In this document: positions 1 through 11,543 of the stretch, in pieces
Layout: each line of letters opens with the position of its first letter
Numbering within the stretch: the first letter of the stretch is position 1
Source of the DNA: Hysterangium stoloniferum
Lineage: Eukaryota; Basidiomycota; Agaricomycetes; Hysterangiales; Hysterangiaceae
Assembly: GCA_015178975.1 (NCBI GenBank)
Contig: WHVD01000006.1
Location: forward strand, 1,550,001 to 1,614,000
Length of the DNA stretch: 64,000 nucleotides
Direction of reading: 5' to 3'
Notes under the pieces: generated by a model
What the model saw: the letters and a program-made list of their open reading frames with translations, nothing else
The model's database searches: none
Told to the model about the DNA's origin: nothing
Program-made: the position numbers and the translations under genes

Positions 1-930
1 CTTGAACCTTCATGTTCAAGCAAGAGGTTACAACCCTTGTCTCAGAGAAGAGAATCACATGATAGACAAAGGGTAAATAATGAGTAGAATATGAGGTCAT
101 TATGATCTCACTAATGACCTCATAAACTAAATAGTTAGCTAATCATTGAGTTATCAAAATGTATATAAGGAGGGCCAAGTTTCCAATAAAACCAATCTAT
201 CTCACACATATTTTACAGTACAGCACAGAAGCTTACCTCATCATCCTAAGGACAATAATAGCCTTAGTCTGATACACTCACTGCAAGCACCTACACTTGC
301 AGCATCTTGAATCTTCATCAGCAACTCTTGGACTCAGCTAATCATCTAAGTTCCCCCAGCCTCACAGCTACCCTTTAGGCTTATTAACTAGATAATAAAC
401 CTAATACGTATCTAAGTATCCTTACTGAAATCCCTGCCAATACTAGATTACTCAAGGCCCAGCCCTAAGTTTATTGAATTAATCAAGTACAAGCACTCAG
501 ATAATCCAATACATATTATTTTCTCTATTAATAAATTATTTAACACCTTGTTAAATAACTATTAATAGTTACAAATAAGCATACAAGAATCCGAAGCTCT
601 TATATCAAGTCTCTGCCAAGTTACTGCGCATATATTCAGCTTCCAGCCCCTATTCTCAAGGAATAGTTCTTTTATTTGCTAAAAGAGTCATATACAGTTC
701 TATTGAATCTTTCAATAATCAAAATAAGCATTGATTTGAGTTGTTTAAGCTTAATAGTGCAGCTCATTAATCTATCAGTATTTAAATTACTGGACCTTTG
801 CTTGTTTTATTGTTGAAGCTCTGTGACACTATAGCATATATTGAGCTATCTAAGAGAATCCCCTGAATACATTACAGGTGTGGGTGCATATAAGTTAGTG
901 CCTGGAGTCCAGCAGGAATTCTGGTTGTAA
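1..930. other. AT-rich repeat-like DNA, no gene
   Basis: No supported reading frame. A TATA-like stretch (gtatataagg) near 161 is followed by long AT-rich, CpG-poor sequence, which resembles the promoter part of an old LTR. I could not pair it with another LTR in the window, so the class stays open. Confidence 0.35.
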
Positions 931-932
931 CA
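898..932 (-). repeat. Short terminal piece of the TGTTAC repeat family
   Basis: On the minus strand this begins TGTTACAACCAGAATTCC and continues into CTGGACTCC. It matches the start of the repeat at 51972 (+) and the inverted copy near 63.7 kb. TG...CA-type ends suggest the edge of an LTR. It stops where the next repeat (932 onward) begins. Confidence 0.45.
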
Positions 933-1092
933 CCCATTCCCATTATAGTCAAATGACCTGTCACGATTTGGACTCCACTCCATTCCATCCCATTCCTAAC
1001 ACCAAGTTTGGTGTTTACTTACCTCATTTTATGTTTGCTAGTTTCATTTTCATTATTACTGGATTTGGTATGTTATTCATTCCACAGTCTAT
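932..1092 (+). repeat. Dispersed repeat B, copy 1
   Basis: This stretch closely matches 53026-53228: shared blocks include TAGTCAAATGACCTGTCACG, a near-palindrome AACACCAAGTTTGGTGTT, and ATTATTACTGGATTTGGTAT. No protein is encoded. The copy at 53 kb directly precedes an LTR, so this family probably belongs to retroelement-rich DNA. Confidence 0.6.
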
Positions 1093-2490
1093 ATAGTCTG
1101 GCAGATGTTGTACATACAATCCAGTCAGAAAATCAGCTTAGATTCTCCCCAGTAATCAAGTACATTTTCCGCTCTAAACTCCTCTGTGAATTACACCGCT
1201 CTCACTAGTCAGAGCCCATGGGCTCCAATGCATCTATCACTCAACCTCCAACTTATCTATCTTGACTCCCCGACCTCTCGACCCACGAACTCTGCCCAGA
1301 CTCCCTGGGATTCCCATCTGCCTATTTGAAATTGGACAACACGATCTCGTGAGGGCACAGCCTATAAGCTGAAGCCAAGTCCTACCAGATTTCCCATGGG
1401 TTTCTCTGGAAACTCTCCATGTATGCACCCTTAACATTACAACACCAAGTTATTGTTCATGTCCTCATATCGGCAGCTGTCAGTATACCTGACACTGATG
1501 TATACTTTCATGGCGATCAACACCACTTACAACCCTGTCAAGTTATATTCATACTATCTGGTTATACTTTGATATGTCCTTTTATCCTTTTGATGATCCA
1601 TTTCACATATGCCCATATATATACCTGTAACTTATGGACTGTTTCCTTTTCGTAGTTACCACACCTCAGTTATTCACGGCCTCTGACTTTATTGTAACCT
1701 TCCTGTTCTTGGTCAAGTTTATTTGTCTTTGGGGTATTTCCGCTCTTCCCTTAGTTAGTATTTTCTAGATGCCGATAACTTGTATATAAACCTGCTGTAA
1801 TGTAGCTACTAAACAATCAGAATATCAACTTAGATACACCTCTAGTCTCTGACTCTGCTATTCGTTCACGACCTCCGCATTCTGACACCATCCAATTTCA
1901 CAACCCAACCTACATTTACAACTTCAACCTCAACTTCAATATTTGTCACTTCAGTTTCTGACTGTTCACATACAACTCGGTTTCCAATCGCTGAGTATTA
2001 CCCTATACATTTGAAATTTAAGGACATTCAATGGTATCTTTGTGAGCACACAGCACATAAGCTGAAGCCAAGTCCTTCCGTTTGGTCCCTGTCAGTTCCC
2101 TGAACCTCCCATTCCAGTTCTTAACAGAAGTAATACTTCATCGAACAAGGCTTCTGGATTTAGTTTAGTAGAATATATATTACAATTATTATTCAACTAG
2201 ATCGAAAGAAATTCAATATGTGTCAGATTGGGACAAAGATCTTCAAGCATCTAAGGCTCTGGAATATCCAGGCAGAGCCCAGTTGGTGAGTCATACTGTA
2301 AAAGAGAGTGAAGTGCTTATATATTAACTATATTTGAAAGTTCACATATATACAAGAGAATACATCTTATCCCAAAGATTAAGTCATAACATCTTATTTA
2401 ACCATGACATTTGTGCATATTTTAAAAGTCACACAAACACTAGAGAATACATCCTATCCCAAAGATTAGGTCATAACCCAAATAATCTTG
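1093..2490. other. Retroelement-like noncoding region with diverged direct repeats
   Basis: No convincing gene. A block around 1321-1384 recurs at about 2008-2076, sharing ATAAGCTGAAGCCAAGTCCT. A TATA-like stretch (tgtatataaacc) lies near 1782. A 35-bp unit at 2356-2390 recurs at 2443-2477. These look like remnants of LTR or internal retroelement sequence, but no coding piece confirms it. Confidence 0.4.
2356..2477 (+). repeat. Two-copy direct repeat, 87-bp period
   Basis: Copies at 2356-2390 and 2443-2477 share GAGAATACATC followed by TATCCCAAAGATTA and TCATAAC with two mismatches. Flanking sequence also matches in part (ttaaccatga), so the duplicated unit is probably the full 87 bp. Confidence 0.7.
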
Positions 2491-2491
2491 C

Positions 2492-2872
2492 TTAACCATG
2501 ATATTTTTGTATATTTCCTTTCTGGAGGCCTCTGCCTCTAGCCATTCTTGCTCCTCCACAGTCTCCACCTTCCTGCATCATTTCCTCCTCATCCTCCTTC
2601 TCCTTGTGCAAGCATTCCACCTCATCCCTCACCCTCCTCTCACCTTTCTTCCATTTCCACCTCCTTTCCTCCATCTGCTGCTTGAGCTGAGCAGCAGTCA
2701 ATTTATTGGACAAAGGAATGGAGACCAAGGCTCCTGAGGCTCCTGTTAGTTGGTTTTCATAAATTTTGAGTGGGTTCAGGACAGGGCGGCATGGTGGTAA
2801 AGGGAATGATGTGAAAAGAGAAAATTGAACTTCTGCAACTTGTACAAATTTTCCACCCTCAAACAATTCCAC
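2492..2872 (-). other. Open frame of 126 codons, Glu/Lys-rich, doubtful
   Basis: The frame is open but begins at a GTG rather than an ATG. Its second half is rich in Glu, Lys and Arg and would form a charged helix (KQQMEERRWKWKKGERR). It lies among repeats with no introns or neighbours supporting it. It may be the remains of a mobile-element protein or a chance frame. I do not recognise it. Confidence 0.2.
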
Positions 2873-2879
2873 TGCCGGG

Positions 2880-3832
2880 TCCTGTGACCTTTTGACACAT
2901 ATGTACCTGTTGAAAAAAAAGGAACCTCAAGAACCTAATAGTAGTTTAACTCAGTCACGTTGTAGGTAAGGTAACGGACTGATATATTATGTACCTAATA
3001 GTAGTTTAACTAATAAACAGCTATTAGTTACAAGGCGAGTAGCTTAGGATCTCAACTCACCTCAGTCACGTTGCAGGTAAGGTAACGGACTGAGGTGTTT
3101 CAACTATGGTCGACTACCTTATATAGCAACCGGTCGGCTCCGAGTGAGCGACGCGTAAGCCTAAATTCAACAGTACCCGCTAGTTTTACCACGGGGAACT
3201 CAGTGTTAATGAGGGGGTGCTGTTAAGACATGTGCCCGGACCCCGCCCGGGACCCGGCTCTTTCTTGGCAACAGCAAGGTTTCCGGGTCCTCAGGTCAAT
3301 TTCCTGCCTCAGATAGCAACGAACTAGCCGAAATAGACGGGAGTGTAGCCTGAACATAATCATTGGCTTCCTGCTGGGAGGTCCTCGTTATTAAATGTTG
3401 GAGATCCGAGAACGGTATCGGTAAGGTTGGAATGGAATGTTATATACTTTTCGTGATATAGCTTTTCACACACTGAAGTTATGATCCCTCGGTTCGGATT
3501 CGCTACGCCATATGCAGCCATCATAACCAAAATCAGTGAGTAATCATTGTCAAATCATCGTCAACTGGAACCCAGGGGCTAAAAAATATAACAAGTATAT
3601 ACTAGAAATACAAAGTAATGCATATATATGATAAAGTCCGGATCACAGTAACAGTTAAACATTGAGGACGCTACAGGAGGCAGGGTAAGCGCCGTGCACG
3701 ATCAACAAAAGAGCAAAAAACCCACCGAATGGACACTACTTTTGAGAAGAAAAGAAAAAAAAAACAACCCCCGAACAAAACATCACCAAGCCACCACAAA
3801 AACAGCCCCCGGCAGTAAACACCAACACATTT
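2880..3832. other. Noncoding interval with hairpin repeats and LTR-like promoter motif
   Basis: Contains two copies of a hairpin-forming motif (2951-2982 and 3061-3094), the duplicated string CCTAATAGTAGTTTAAC (near 2935 and 2993), and a TATA-like element (cttatatagc) near 3119. The A-rich stretch near 3700-3830 leads into the 3' end of the carrier gene. No gene seen. Confidence 0.4.
2951..3094 (+). repeat. Hairpin motif, two copies (third at 57239)
   Basis: Each copy reads TCAGTCACGTT, about 11 nt, then AACGGACTGA, so the ends can pair. Copies lie at 2951-2982 and 3061-3094. A shorter relative is at 57239-57266, next to retroelement remains. Probably a conserved part of an LTR family. Confidence 0.55.
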
Positions 3833-5905
3833 TCACAGCTCGGTGAGCAACAATCCAATCAATACAGACACTATCGTAGACACCGGCGTCACAACACAGT
3901 ACGCCCAGAATATCGTCCGTGAGATGAGGCGTTCAAACGCGTCCCCGCAGGCAGCTTGTGTGATCTATCATAACAGAACAAGTGTCAGCACCAGGCGTGC
4001 CGCTGAAGAGAGCAGAACACGTACTTGTGCTAAAGTCAACGCCGGGGCGGACGTGATTAGGAGTACATTCGTCAAGGCAAAGACAGGGCTACATGAAAGA
4101 GGGGGGAGGGTTGTTAGCCTTCTGTGAAGTGGAAAAAAAAGTAAGCAAGTACGCACTCATCAAACACGTTTACCACTTTCGTGGCCATCATAACCGTCAA
4201 CAGCGGCAGAAGAATCATCGGCGTTAATATCATCCTCGACATCACAGCAACCACAACCGTCCTCGTCTCTCCCGGCCGCGCCTCCTGACGACATTCATCA
4301 CCCCCGCCCTCGCCCACAAAGAAATTCCTAACATACCCCACAAGCGAAGTATGGCTAACGCGAGTCTTCAACGTACGCCCCTTCTGCGCCGCAAGCGCGC
4401 GCTCGCGCTCCTCCTCCGTCTGGGGGACGAAGAAATACGCGCCCAGCACCACAAGCGTGAGCGGAATAGAGCAATTCCCCGCAGAGTTCAGCGCCGACTT
4501 GATGGGCTGCACGTGTTCCGTCATGGTGTGCTGCAGGGACGGAATGCACGCGACGAGCAGCGACAGGAGCGCGGCCCACATGGGCGCCGTCATGAACCCG
4601 TTGACCTGGCGGCAGACGCGGAGACAACAGCGCCATACACGGCGCGCGAGCGGGGGTGGCGGGGGTGTGTGCGTGGTACTGGGGAGCAGCTGGTTTTCGC
4701 CGTCATCCGAGCCCAGATAATCGTCGTCAGACCCAGACGTCTCCGAGCGTGGGTAGATGGGGGTGGTGGGGAACGACGAGAAATCCTTGGGCTGGATGCG
4801 TTCGGCATGACCTGCGGGCGGTTGGCACGGGCCAAGAGTCTGAACCAGGGGCGTGGACGCTGCTCGTATCGGTATGCAAGATCTGTGGGGGGACGTGGCG
4901 CCCGACGATGAGCGCGACGAGTTCCCATCATGGGTTAGAATCAAGTCCGGGACGCTATGCGAATGAGTGGACAGGTAACCCGGTCCGCGAGCCGTGGCCT
5001 GGAGAAGTGCCGTGGATTCGTCTGGTTCCTGGGGCAAAACCGGTTTAGGCTGGGGAGCGACCTCTTCGTCGGCCTGTGAGAGAAGGTGCACGCCGTAACT
5101 CCATCGAAGCTGGTGCAGAATGCGTTTAGAGCTATAATTAGAGTCATGACTGTTGTGACGTACGACCATGCCAAAAGTCGAATATAAGACAAGATAAGTA
5201 AGCGCACGAGCAAGCATGGCGTCTTTCGTGTCGTCATCCCCCCAGCGTAACATATTTACCGAGTACACCATACTTTGCATCAAGGCTACTGGGAGAGAGT
5301 TGGAGTTCATAAACATGGACGCAGCCATTGCGAAACTTCTATTTTTGGAAAAGATGAGTTGGTCAGTGTGAGTAAACTAGGATGGAGAAAGAGCTTGCCG
5401 TTGAGATCGTTTGAGACGCAGCACTGAGCCAAATACGTAGGCGACCAGCATGGAACATATGGTAGTGACCACAAAGACGATAGGTATTATCCATAGTTCT
5501 CGGAGCTTCTCTGTGATAATAATAATACCGTTAACAGAGGCACGTGGCATGTTTCAGAGTTACGACGGGCATACCAGGGGTTAGAGAAAAGGCCACTTTG
5601 GAGAAAAGAAGGGAAGGGGTGAAGAGTGATACATTTATGCGATTAACATGCTGCAAAAGGGACGGTGAACGCGCATACAAGCGACTGGAAAGAGTGGCGT
5701 ACTTTCTGAGTTTTTTTATCCAATATGCCTTGTCTGGCAAGCAAATAGCCAGCAACGCATAACAAAGCAACCTCGAAGATGGACTAAGGAGTTTTTGTGA
5801 GTGAATGAAGTGGCAGAAAGTGGCGATAAGCAATGAGGTTACCTCGAGTACGGTGCGTAAGAGGCTCAAGACAGGCCAATCACGACCAGTGTTGCCAAAG
5901 GACAT
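3833..5905 (-). CDS. PIN-like auxin efflux carrier family membrane transporter (Ecm3-like)
   Basis: Predicted 551-aa integral membrane protein of the membrane transport/auxin efflux carrier family (PF03547), which in yeast includes Ecm3. Exons on the minus strand: 5905-5843, 5783-5703, 5650-5575, 5510-5399, 5338-5164, 5109-4157, 4088-4025, 3964-3833. Their sum is divisible by three. Family signatures are an N-terminal helix set ending in TPSLLFSKVAFSLTPEKL, the block SFAMAASMFMNSNSLPVAL, then MVLRWSYGVHLL. A long polar, Pro/Ser-rich loop of roughly 170 residues follows. The C-terminal helices include FALTNVLLITSAPALTLAQ. Both helix bundles are present, so the gene looks whole. Intron 5339-5398 appears to use a GC donor (CG|GCAAGC), the only splice that keeps the conserved KRSQR-SFAMAAS junction. 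Likely in the ER or plasma membrane; the substrate cannot be read from sequence. Confidence 0.9.
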
Positions 5906-7132
5906 GAATGAGGAAGAGAAAGAATGAAGGAGCTGCTGGTTTGGGCAGCTATATAAAGAGTGATGAGGGCAATAGAGAAGAGAGGCGGAGAAGATATCGC
6001 TTGTGGACACTCGATCATTTTTTTGTAATACCATGGCTCAACCATTAGCGCGCTCGGTTTGCCAAGGCTCGTTTTGCTCACTCCTTGCCCTTTTTGCTTT
6101 TATTTTATGCATTCTTCAAGAGTGCAGGCCATTGTATTTCTTTATAAACACTCTTAAGGGAGAGCAGGCAAGACTTTCTTCAAAGAGTCCCTTGGCATAT
6201 TAACTTGGCAGTGGACAGATTATTTTAGTTATTCTATTCACCAAAGAATAGGGAGGTTGTCCCAATTAAACCGAATGTGGAGCTATACTGTCTCGACATA
6301 CGCGACAATACTATTAATGAATGCACGTTCGGATCGAACCCATTGTAGTCCGCCAAGATATGTCACGCTAACTGACGGGGGCCGATGATGGGCAAGTCAC
6401 TGTCACGGCGATTTGATACTTGATAATCGGCGGCTCTTCGGTCTGATTATCACACTGTAAGACCAATCTGATAACTAAATATTCGACCCTATATTCCGGG
6501 GTGAACCACCTGCTAATCAGGCCATGTTGCTGAACAGGTCAGGAACTGCCGTGCCATGAGACCATATTTGCGTGACCCGAGATTCGGAGTTTTGGTTACT
6601 CCTTATGCCATCTGTCACTAAGAATCCCTGGGCAATTAATTGATAAGATCATTGACACACTGCGATACATGGCAATTGCGCATGCCTGCAGGTATGTAAT
6701 AAAACGTTGCCACATCCAAGTCCGATCCTCGCCCACCACCCTTCCTGTGTAACATCAAGATCAAGTACGGGGTTGTCGCATTGAATGCCAAAATACGCAC
6801 ATCCCATCGAAGCAGCAGATAATAAAAAAACAACAAAGACGCACAAACATCGTACAAGGGTAGTAAAGAAACATCACAGGCCTCGGAGAAAAAACGGCGA
6901 AGAAAACAACACCAAATGTACGTGAAATACTATCAGACCACAATTTACTTTAGAAAAAGACGGCAGATATATAAAAAAGGCTCATTATTCGGCAAAGACC
7001 ATCCGCTCCAACTTCGTACTTATAAACTTCTCCCAAAAGAAAACATCAGAAACGTCATAACACCAAAATTATGCACCATATACAACTCACAAATGAATAG
7101 CACCTCCAAAAGAAAACTTGCAACCAGCCATC
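5906..7132. other. Intergenic, no gene seen
   Basis: Contains the 5' flank of the carrier gene. A TATA-like tatataaaga on + near 5950 is probably incidental. Also the 3' flank of the Zn-cluster gene. Frames here are short, overlap each other and lack family features. Confidence 0.4.
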
Positions 7133-8602
7133 TTAGGCACGAGACTGTATCACCGGATCCTCAGACTGCCCAACAATATCCTGATCGGTGATAGTGGCGT
7201 TCACATGCGCATCAACGTGTCCGTCTTCGACGCCATGATCATCGTCCGGATTATGCTGCGACTGATTCCGCCGCGTCGACCTTCTTGTAGGCCCGTCGCC
7301 CTTCTTTCCGCTCCGCTTCGCCGTGCCCGGCCATTCCGCATCAGACGTGCGCCGTCCACGCTTCTTACGCGGCGGGGTCGGCGGGTCTTCGTCATCGTCA
7401 TCCTCTTTCGGCCCCTCGTCTGACGTGCGCTTCTTCTTGCTGATGCTCTGGCTCTGCACGGGATCCTCCTGCGGCGGCTGCTGAGGCGGCGGCGGCGGCG
7501 GGTGTTGCGGAGGCGGGCCTGGGAACGGATACCCAAAGGGGGGATACGTCCCAGGCGGCAGCGGCGGGTACACAAATTGTGTATGCGGGGGCGGGAAGTT
7601 GGGCTGTCCGTGCGGTTGGTGCGCGTGCGCATGCGCATCGCCCGCATTTTGCGCATTGGGATCTACGTTGTTCTCGTGATGGCCATCTTGCTCCCCAGGA
7701 GCGCCTGGTTGCGGCACAGGCACGAGCTGCGGACCGGGCCCATGCGGAGGCGCAATGGTGTAAAACGCAGGATAGTACCCCTCAGGGGGCGGTTGGAAAG
7801 TGCCTGGGGGCGGTGGCCCCCCTGCGAAGGGCGCCCCGTTCCCGGCCGGTGTCCACTCGCCGTTGGGGTTGTTTTGCGCTGCTACAAACCATGCCACATG
7901 AGCTGAAAGAACTGCGAAAAGGAAGGAGACGCGCACGCACCTTCCCACTCATGCGCCTCCCGTTCCTCTTGGCGCTTTCGCTTGTTATATGGACCGCGCT
8001 TGAAGCCCTTTTTCCTTTCCTTCCGGACGCCATCGTGGCAGCTTTCAGACAGGCCGTACTTGATGCATCGTTCACAGGGCCGGGTCACGTCGCAGCGCTT
8101 GCACGCCGCAGCGCAGTTGGTACACTGGTTTGCGATGCGATAAGAGAAGTGGGCAGCCGGACAGTGGCGAGATAACTCACGGCCATTTTAACCTGTTTAC
8201 GTTTGGGCTTTATCAACGCACCAGGGATGGGCATGCCGGCCATCGATACGGGCATGTATCCTGGTGGCACCTGTAGATAGCTGTAACTAAACAAGTTACA
8301 ACATGGTATATACGTCTGAAGGGGCTTGACAATTATACATACGGATACATGCCAGGCGGGTACTGCATTTGCTCGCCATTGGCTTGCGGAGCATTGGGGT
8401 CTTGAGCATTCGCATCGCCTGGCGGCGGCGGGTGGCCAGGCGGATAATTGTAAAATGCAAAGTTCGGCGGTGGAAAGGGCTGTCCACTCGGTCCCTGGGG
8501 ACTGAAATGTGGGTGCGGGGGTTCTCCTTCTGCATTTCCTTCGCTTTGTTTTGGGCCGTCAACAGCAGACTGTGTTGGGGCTTTTGGGTCAACCTCGGTC
8601 AT
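7133..8602 (-). CDS. Zn(II)2Cys6-like fungal transcription factor
   Basis: Predicted 432-aa nuclear regulator. Exons on the minus strand: 8602-8343, 8286-8181, 8124-7941, 7881-7133, joined by canonical introns of 56, 56 and 59 nt. The N-terminus (about residues 1-110) is Pro/Gly/Tyr-rich. The DNA-binding module follows a basic KPKRKQVKMA lead and spans about residues 122-175. It has cysteines spaced CTNC-x3-CKRC-x5-CERC-x7-C and a basic tail KERKKGFKRGPYNKRKR. The C-terminal part is a Pro/Gly/His-rich segment followed by a Lys/Arg- and acid-rich tail with PPRKKRGRR, a likely nuclear localisation signal. The arrangement matches an agaricomycete family of single-cluster regulators; I cannot name a yeast orthologue. 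Target genes are unknown. The start is the only ATG that keeps the first exon in frame with the cluster. Confidence 0.85.
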
Positions 8603-10162
8603 GATTTATTGTACTTGAATGGGCAGTAATTATGCAGTAAGTCGAGAAGAAATGTATCTCTGTCACTTCTAGGCATTGTTCGGTTAGAAAGAGTGAAGCT
8701 GAGTGGGATGGGTAGTCGGGTCAGTTCAACTCACGCTCCGCCCCAAACTTTATGGTTTTCGTCGGTGTCCAAGCTGAATTTGAAAGTGTACGACGTGAGA
8801 CTACCACACTTTGAATACTCGCGTCGTCAAACAGGCACTTACAACGGCAGGTTTTTCGGTGGATGTTCTGACGTGGCCAAAGGGGTATGGCTGGGTCGTT
8901 GTGGACGGGGTGAGAAAGCAAAAACAGCTGGAACCAAATAAGCGCTGGCGCCTACTCGGGTTTAAGCTTGTTTATAACGTCTTTGCACATCCCTCGCAAT
9001 GCAGGTATCATTTTTTTTTTTTTTTAGAGAAGAGTCGGGCTGTTCTGGTGGTAAAGTGTTCTAACGTTTGATTCCAGAAACCCTCTTGCCGGCTCATTCT
9101 CCGCTGTTCAGTCCGACAGTGTCTCCGCTTCAGTCAGCGACCCACCAAAACCTTGTTTTTTGTTCAGTTTATCTGTATTTTAACGTCATTATGACCATAA
9201 TAACATTGTGTCCTGTCGATAATATTATTGAGTGGCATGAAAAGTTATTGCGAGTTTGTAGTAGTAAAGTCATTCGTGCCACTGGGCAACAGACCATCGA
9301 TGGAGATACCATGGATTCAAGTTGAACCATTGCAATGGGTGACTACCCACACATCTTAAAACACAACAAACGACATCCCGGGCTTTGGTAAATTCATGCG
9401 CTTTATTAACGAGTTCCTATGAATTTCACGATACATCCCTTCTACAACTTGATTTATTGGGGAGGGATCACCGCTACTAAATGGTGCTAACTTGAACCAA
9501 GTATAACCTCTGATCTCCAAAAAAGAAAATACCCGAGCAATGAGAACTTGGAAAAAGAAAAAAAAGGAAGAGCGAGAAGTAAGGGTTGGAGAGGCGGAAG
9601 ATATTTTCCCCACAATACTGTCATGTCCTGGAACCTACCCAGTCCACGTCTTGAGTGTCCTAGGTCACCAATAGCAAAGGCAGAAGCAGTGTTGTGCTCA
9701 ATGCTCAAAAGCCATTTGTTCATCTTTAGAGTCGCGGAGACAACAGGATCTACGACTCCGCTTCCACAGTACGTCCAAAGGATTTGGACAACGAGACCAG
9801 TATTAGAAAGTTCGCAACCGAACATTTGGAAGATGCAGCGCGGTCGAAAGAGTACACAGCATAGGATAGTTACTTGGTAATACAATCCGCTCTATTTGAC
9901 AACACAATATCTATACACATGGCAGCAGTATTGATAATCCACAGGATCTGAGCCGTGTATTTGCATCTAATAAATATTAGCAAACCGATTTAGTTCTTAA
10001 TATTCATGAGGCACACCATTCAATTTGCTGCATATTAGTTGCAAATACACTCTAAAAAAAATTAGATTCCACACGGCAGAATTGCCTGATTGAACTTGTA
10101 TTGTCAACGTCAACCAAACGTAATTGATCAATAATAACACTCTCGGAGAATCACGTGAAGGA
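8603..10162. other. Intergenic, no supported gene
   Basis: Holds a poly-T run near 9009-9026 and a 132-codon minus-strand frame at 9487-9885 without recognisable features. Purine-rich tracts occur near 9530-9600. I see no gene I can defend. Confidence 0.35.
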
Positions 10163-11543
10163 ATGCCCCGCAGCAGCACGCTTTCTTCTGAACCGACCAT
10201 GAATCTGCCATCCTCTGTACGATATGACCGACGGACAGGGTTATCCATTAGAAGTATCTTACCTTCCCATGTTCGGGGACGCATCGACAAGCAAGACGCT
10301 GGTTTGTACGGTGTCGACGGTGCTCATAGAGTTATCCAACTCCTGCGCATGAATAATTCCGTGTATCATCTTGTTTTATCCCATAATAAACTCGGGAATG
10401 CGGGATGTGTTATGTTGTTCGATTACCTGCGGTCAGAAGAAGGAAAGAGGCACGAGATCGTCGAAATCAGTTTGAATGCCAATTGCATTGGTGACGAAGG
10501 GCTTTTGGCGATCGCAAGGTAGGCTATTGTCCGTCCTGTTTTTCATGTCATATTTATTTGTTCAGATATTTAGAAAACAATAAATCGCTCACCACCTTGT
10601 TTCTTCAACATGTACGTGGTCCATTTTTTCATTCCCCATTTATCTCTAAGGTATAATCTTAGAATGCCTTCGAGGCAAGCAATATATCATTTTGATACCA
10701 CTAAATATAAATCTAAGATTCCATTAGGGCGCGGAGCTGGTAATGCTCCGTTTCACACTCGCAATTAACAACTCGAACTTGCAGATTTTGTCTTTCACCA
10801 ATAATGCCAACCTAGGTGATGTCATCGCCAGCACCCTCTTACCAAATCTCTCTGCTCGAAACTTGAACGAACTTCATTTTTCCGGTTGTTCCTTGAAACC
10901 TACTGCTATGCCGGCCATTTTATCATATATCACCTCCCCTCGGGCATTGTCATTACATATACTCAAATTAAACGGCAACCCATTTGGAATGAATTTGGTT
11001 TTACGTGTGGTTGAAATCTTAGAGCGTTGTAATTGGTCAATTACCTTATTGGAGATGCATGCGTGTGGCCATTCCGAGGGAATCCTGGATGGAAGCGACA
11101 GCTGGAGAGACTATGACAGACGCCTCTCTGTGATTTTGAATCGTAATCGCATTTTTGGTAAAAAGACCGCGGAAGAGGCACTTTTCCTCCTTCGCCATGC
11201 ACGGCCTGCCTTGCTAGCCTATGGTCGAGGACAGAATAAAGGGGTGCAGGCACGCCTCCCTCCTGAACTTATCATCTATACCCTCTCCTTCCTGGCACCT
11301 TCACTTTCGGCCGCACAACATATCCGCGTGTGTTCATATGCAGGAAAAGGAGATACGCTTCCTAGTTTTGGGTTGTCGATGCCAACGGCATCCAGTCACC
11401 AACCTATAGCTACATTCCTTTGGCTGAATTCCTCGCAACAAGTGACTCCCCGGGGGGAGGAGGCGCGGACAGCGTGGTTGCGGCAGGTAGAATGCGACCG
11501 TTACGAACCGGATCAGTTCGAATTCATCATTGAGCCTCAGTGA
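10163..11543 (+). CDS. Leucine-rich repeat (RNI-like) protein
   Basis: Predicted 409-aa protein with ribonuclease-inhibitor-type leucine-rich repeats. Exons: 10163-10518, 10566-10611, 10663-10674, 10728-11543. Repeat signatures include SVYHLVLSHNKLGNAGCVML, IVEISLNANCIGDEGLLAIA, SLTTLFLQHNAF, LQILSFTNNANLGD, LNELHFSGCSL and LHILKLNGNPFG. A later segment, RLPPELIIYTLSFL, is reminiscent of an F-box-like helix. The third exon is only 12 nt (Asn-Ala-Phe-Glu) and is followed by an intron with a GC donor (GAG|GCAAGC...TTAG). Without that splice the repeat is broken by stops. The first ATG in the open frame is at 10163. The frame continues upstream only from a TTG. Role unknown, probably protein-protein binding in cytoplasm or nucleus. 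Confidence 0.82.

Noticed and set aside
4351-4931. Long open frames on + and in other frames within the carrier gene
   Set aside because: They lie antisense to or in shifted frames of the GC-rich loop of the PIN-like carrier and have no family features.
7502-8175. Plus-strand frames of 134 and 198 codons
   Set aside because: They are shadows of the minus-strand Zn-cluster gene in a GC-rich part.
9487-9885. 132-codon minus-strand frame
   Set aside because: No domain, no splice support, and an equally long frame exists on the opposite strand.
10124-10162. Earlier start for the LRR protein
   Set aside because: The open frame begins at a TTG here. The first ATG is at 10163.
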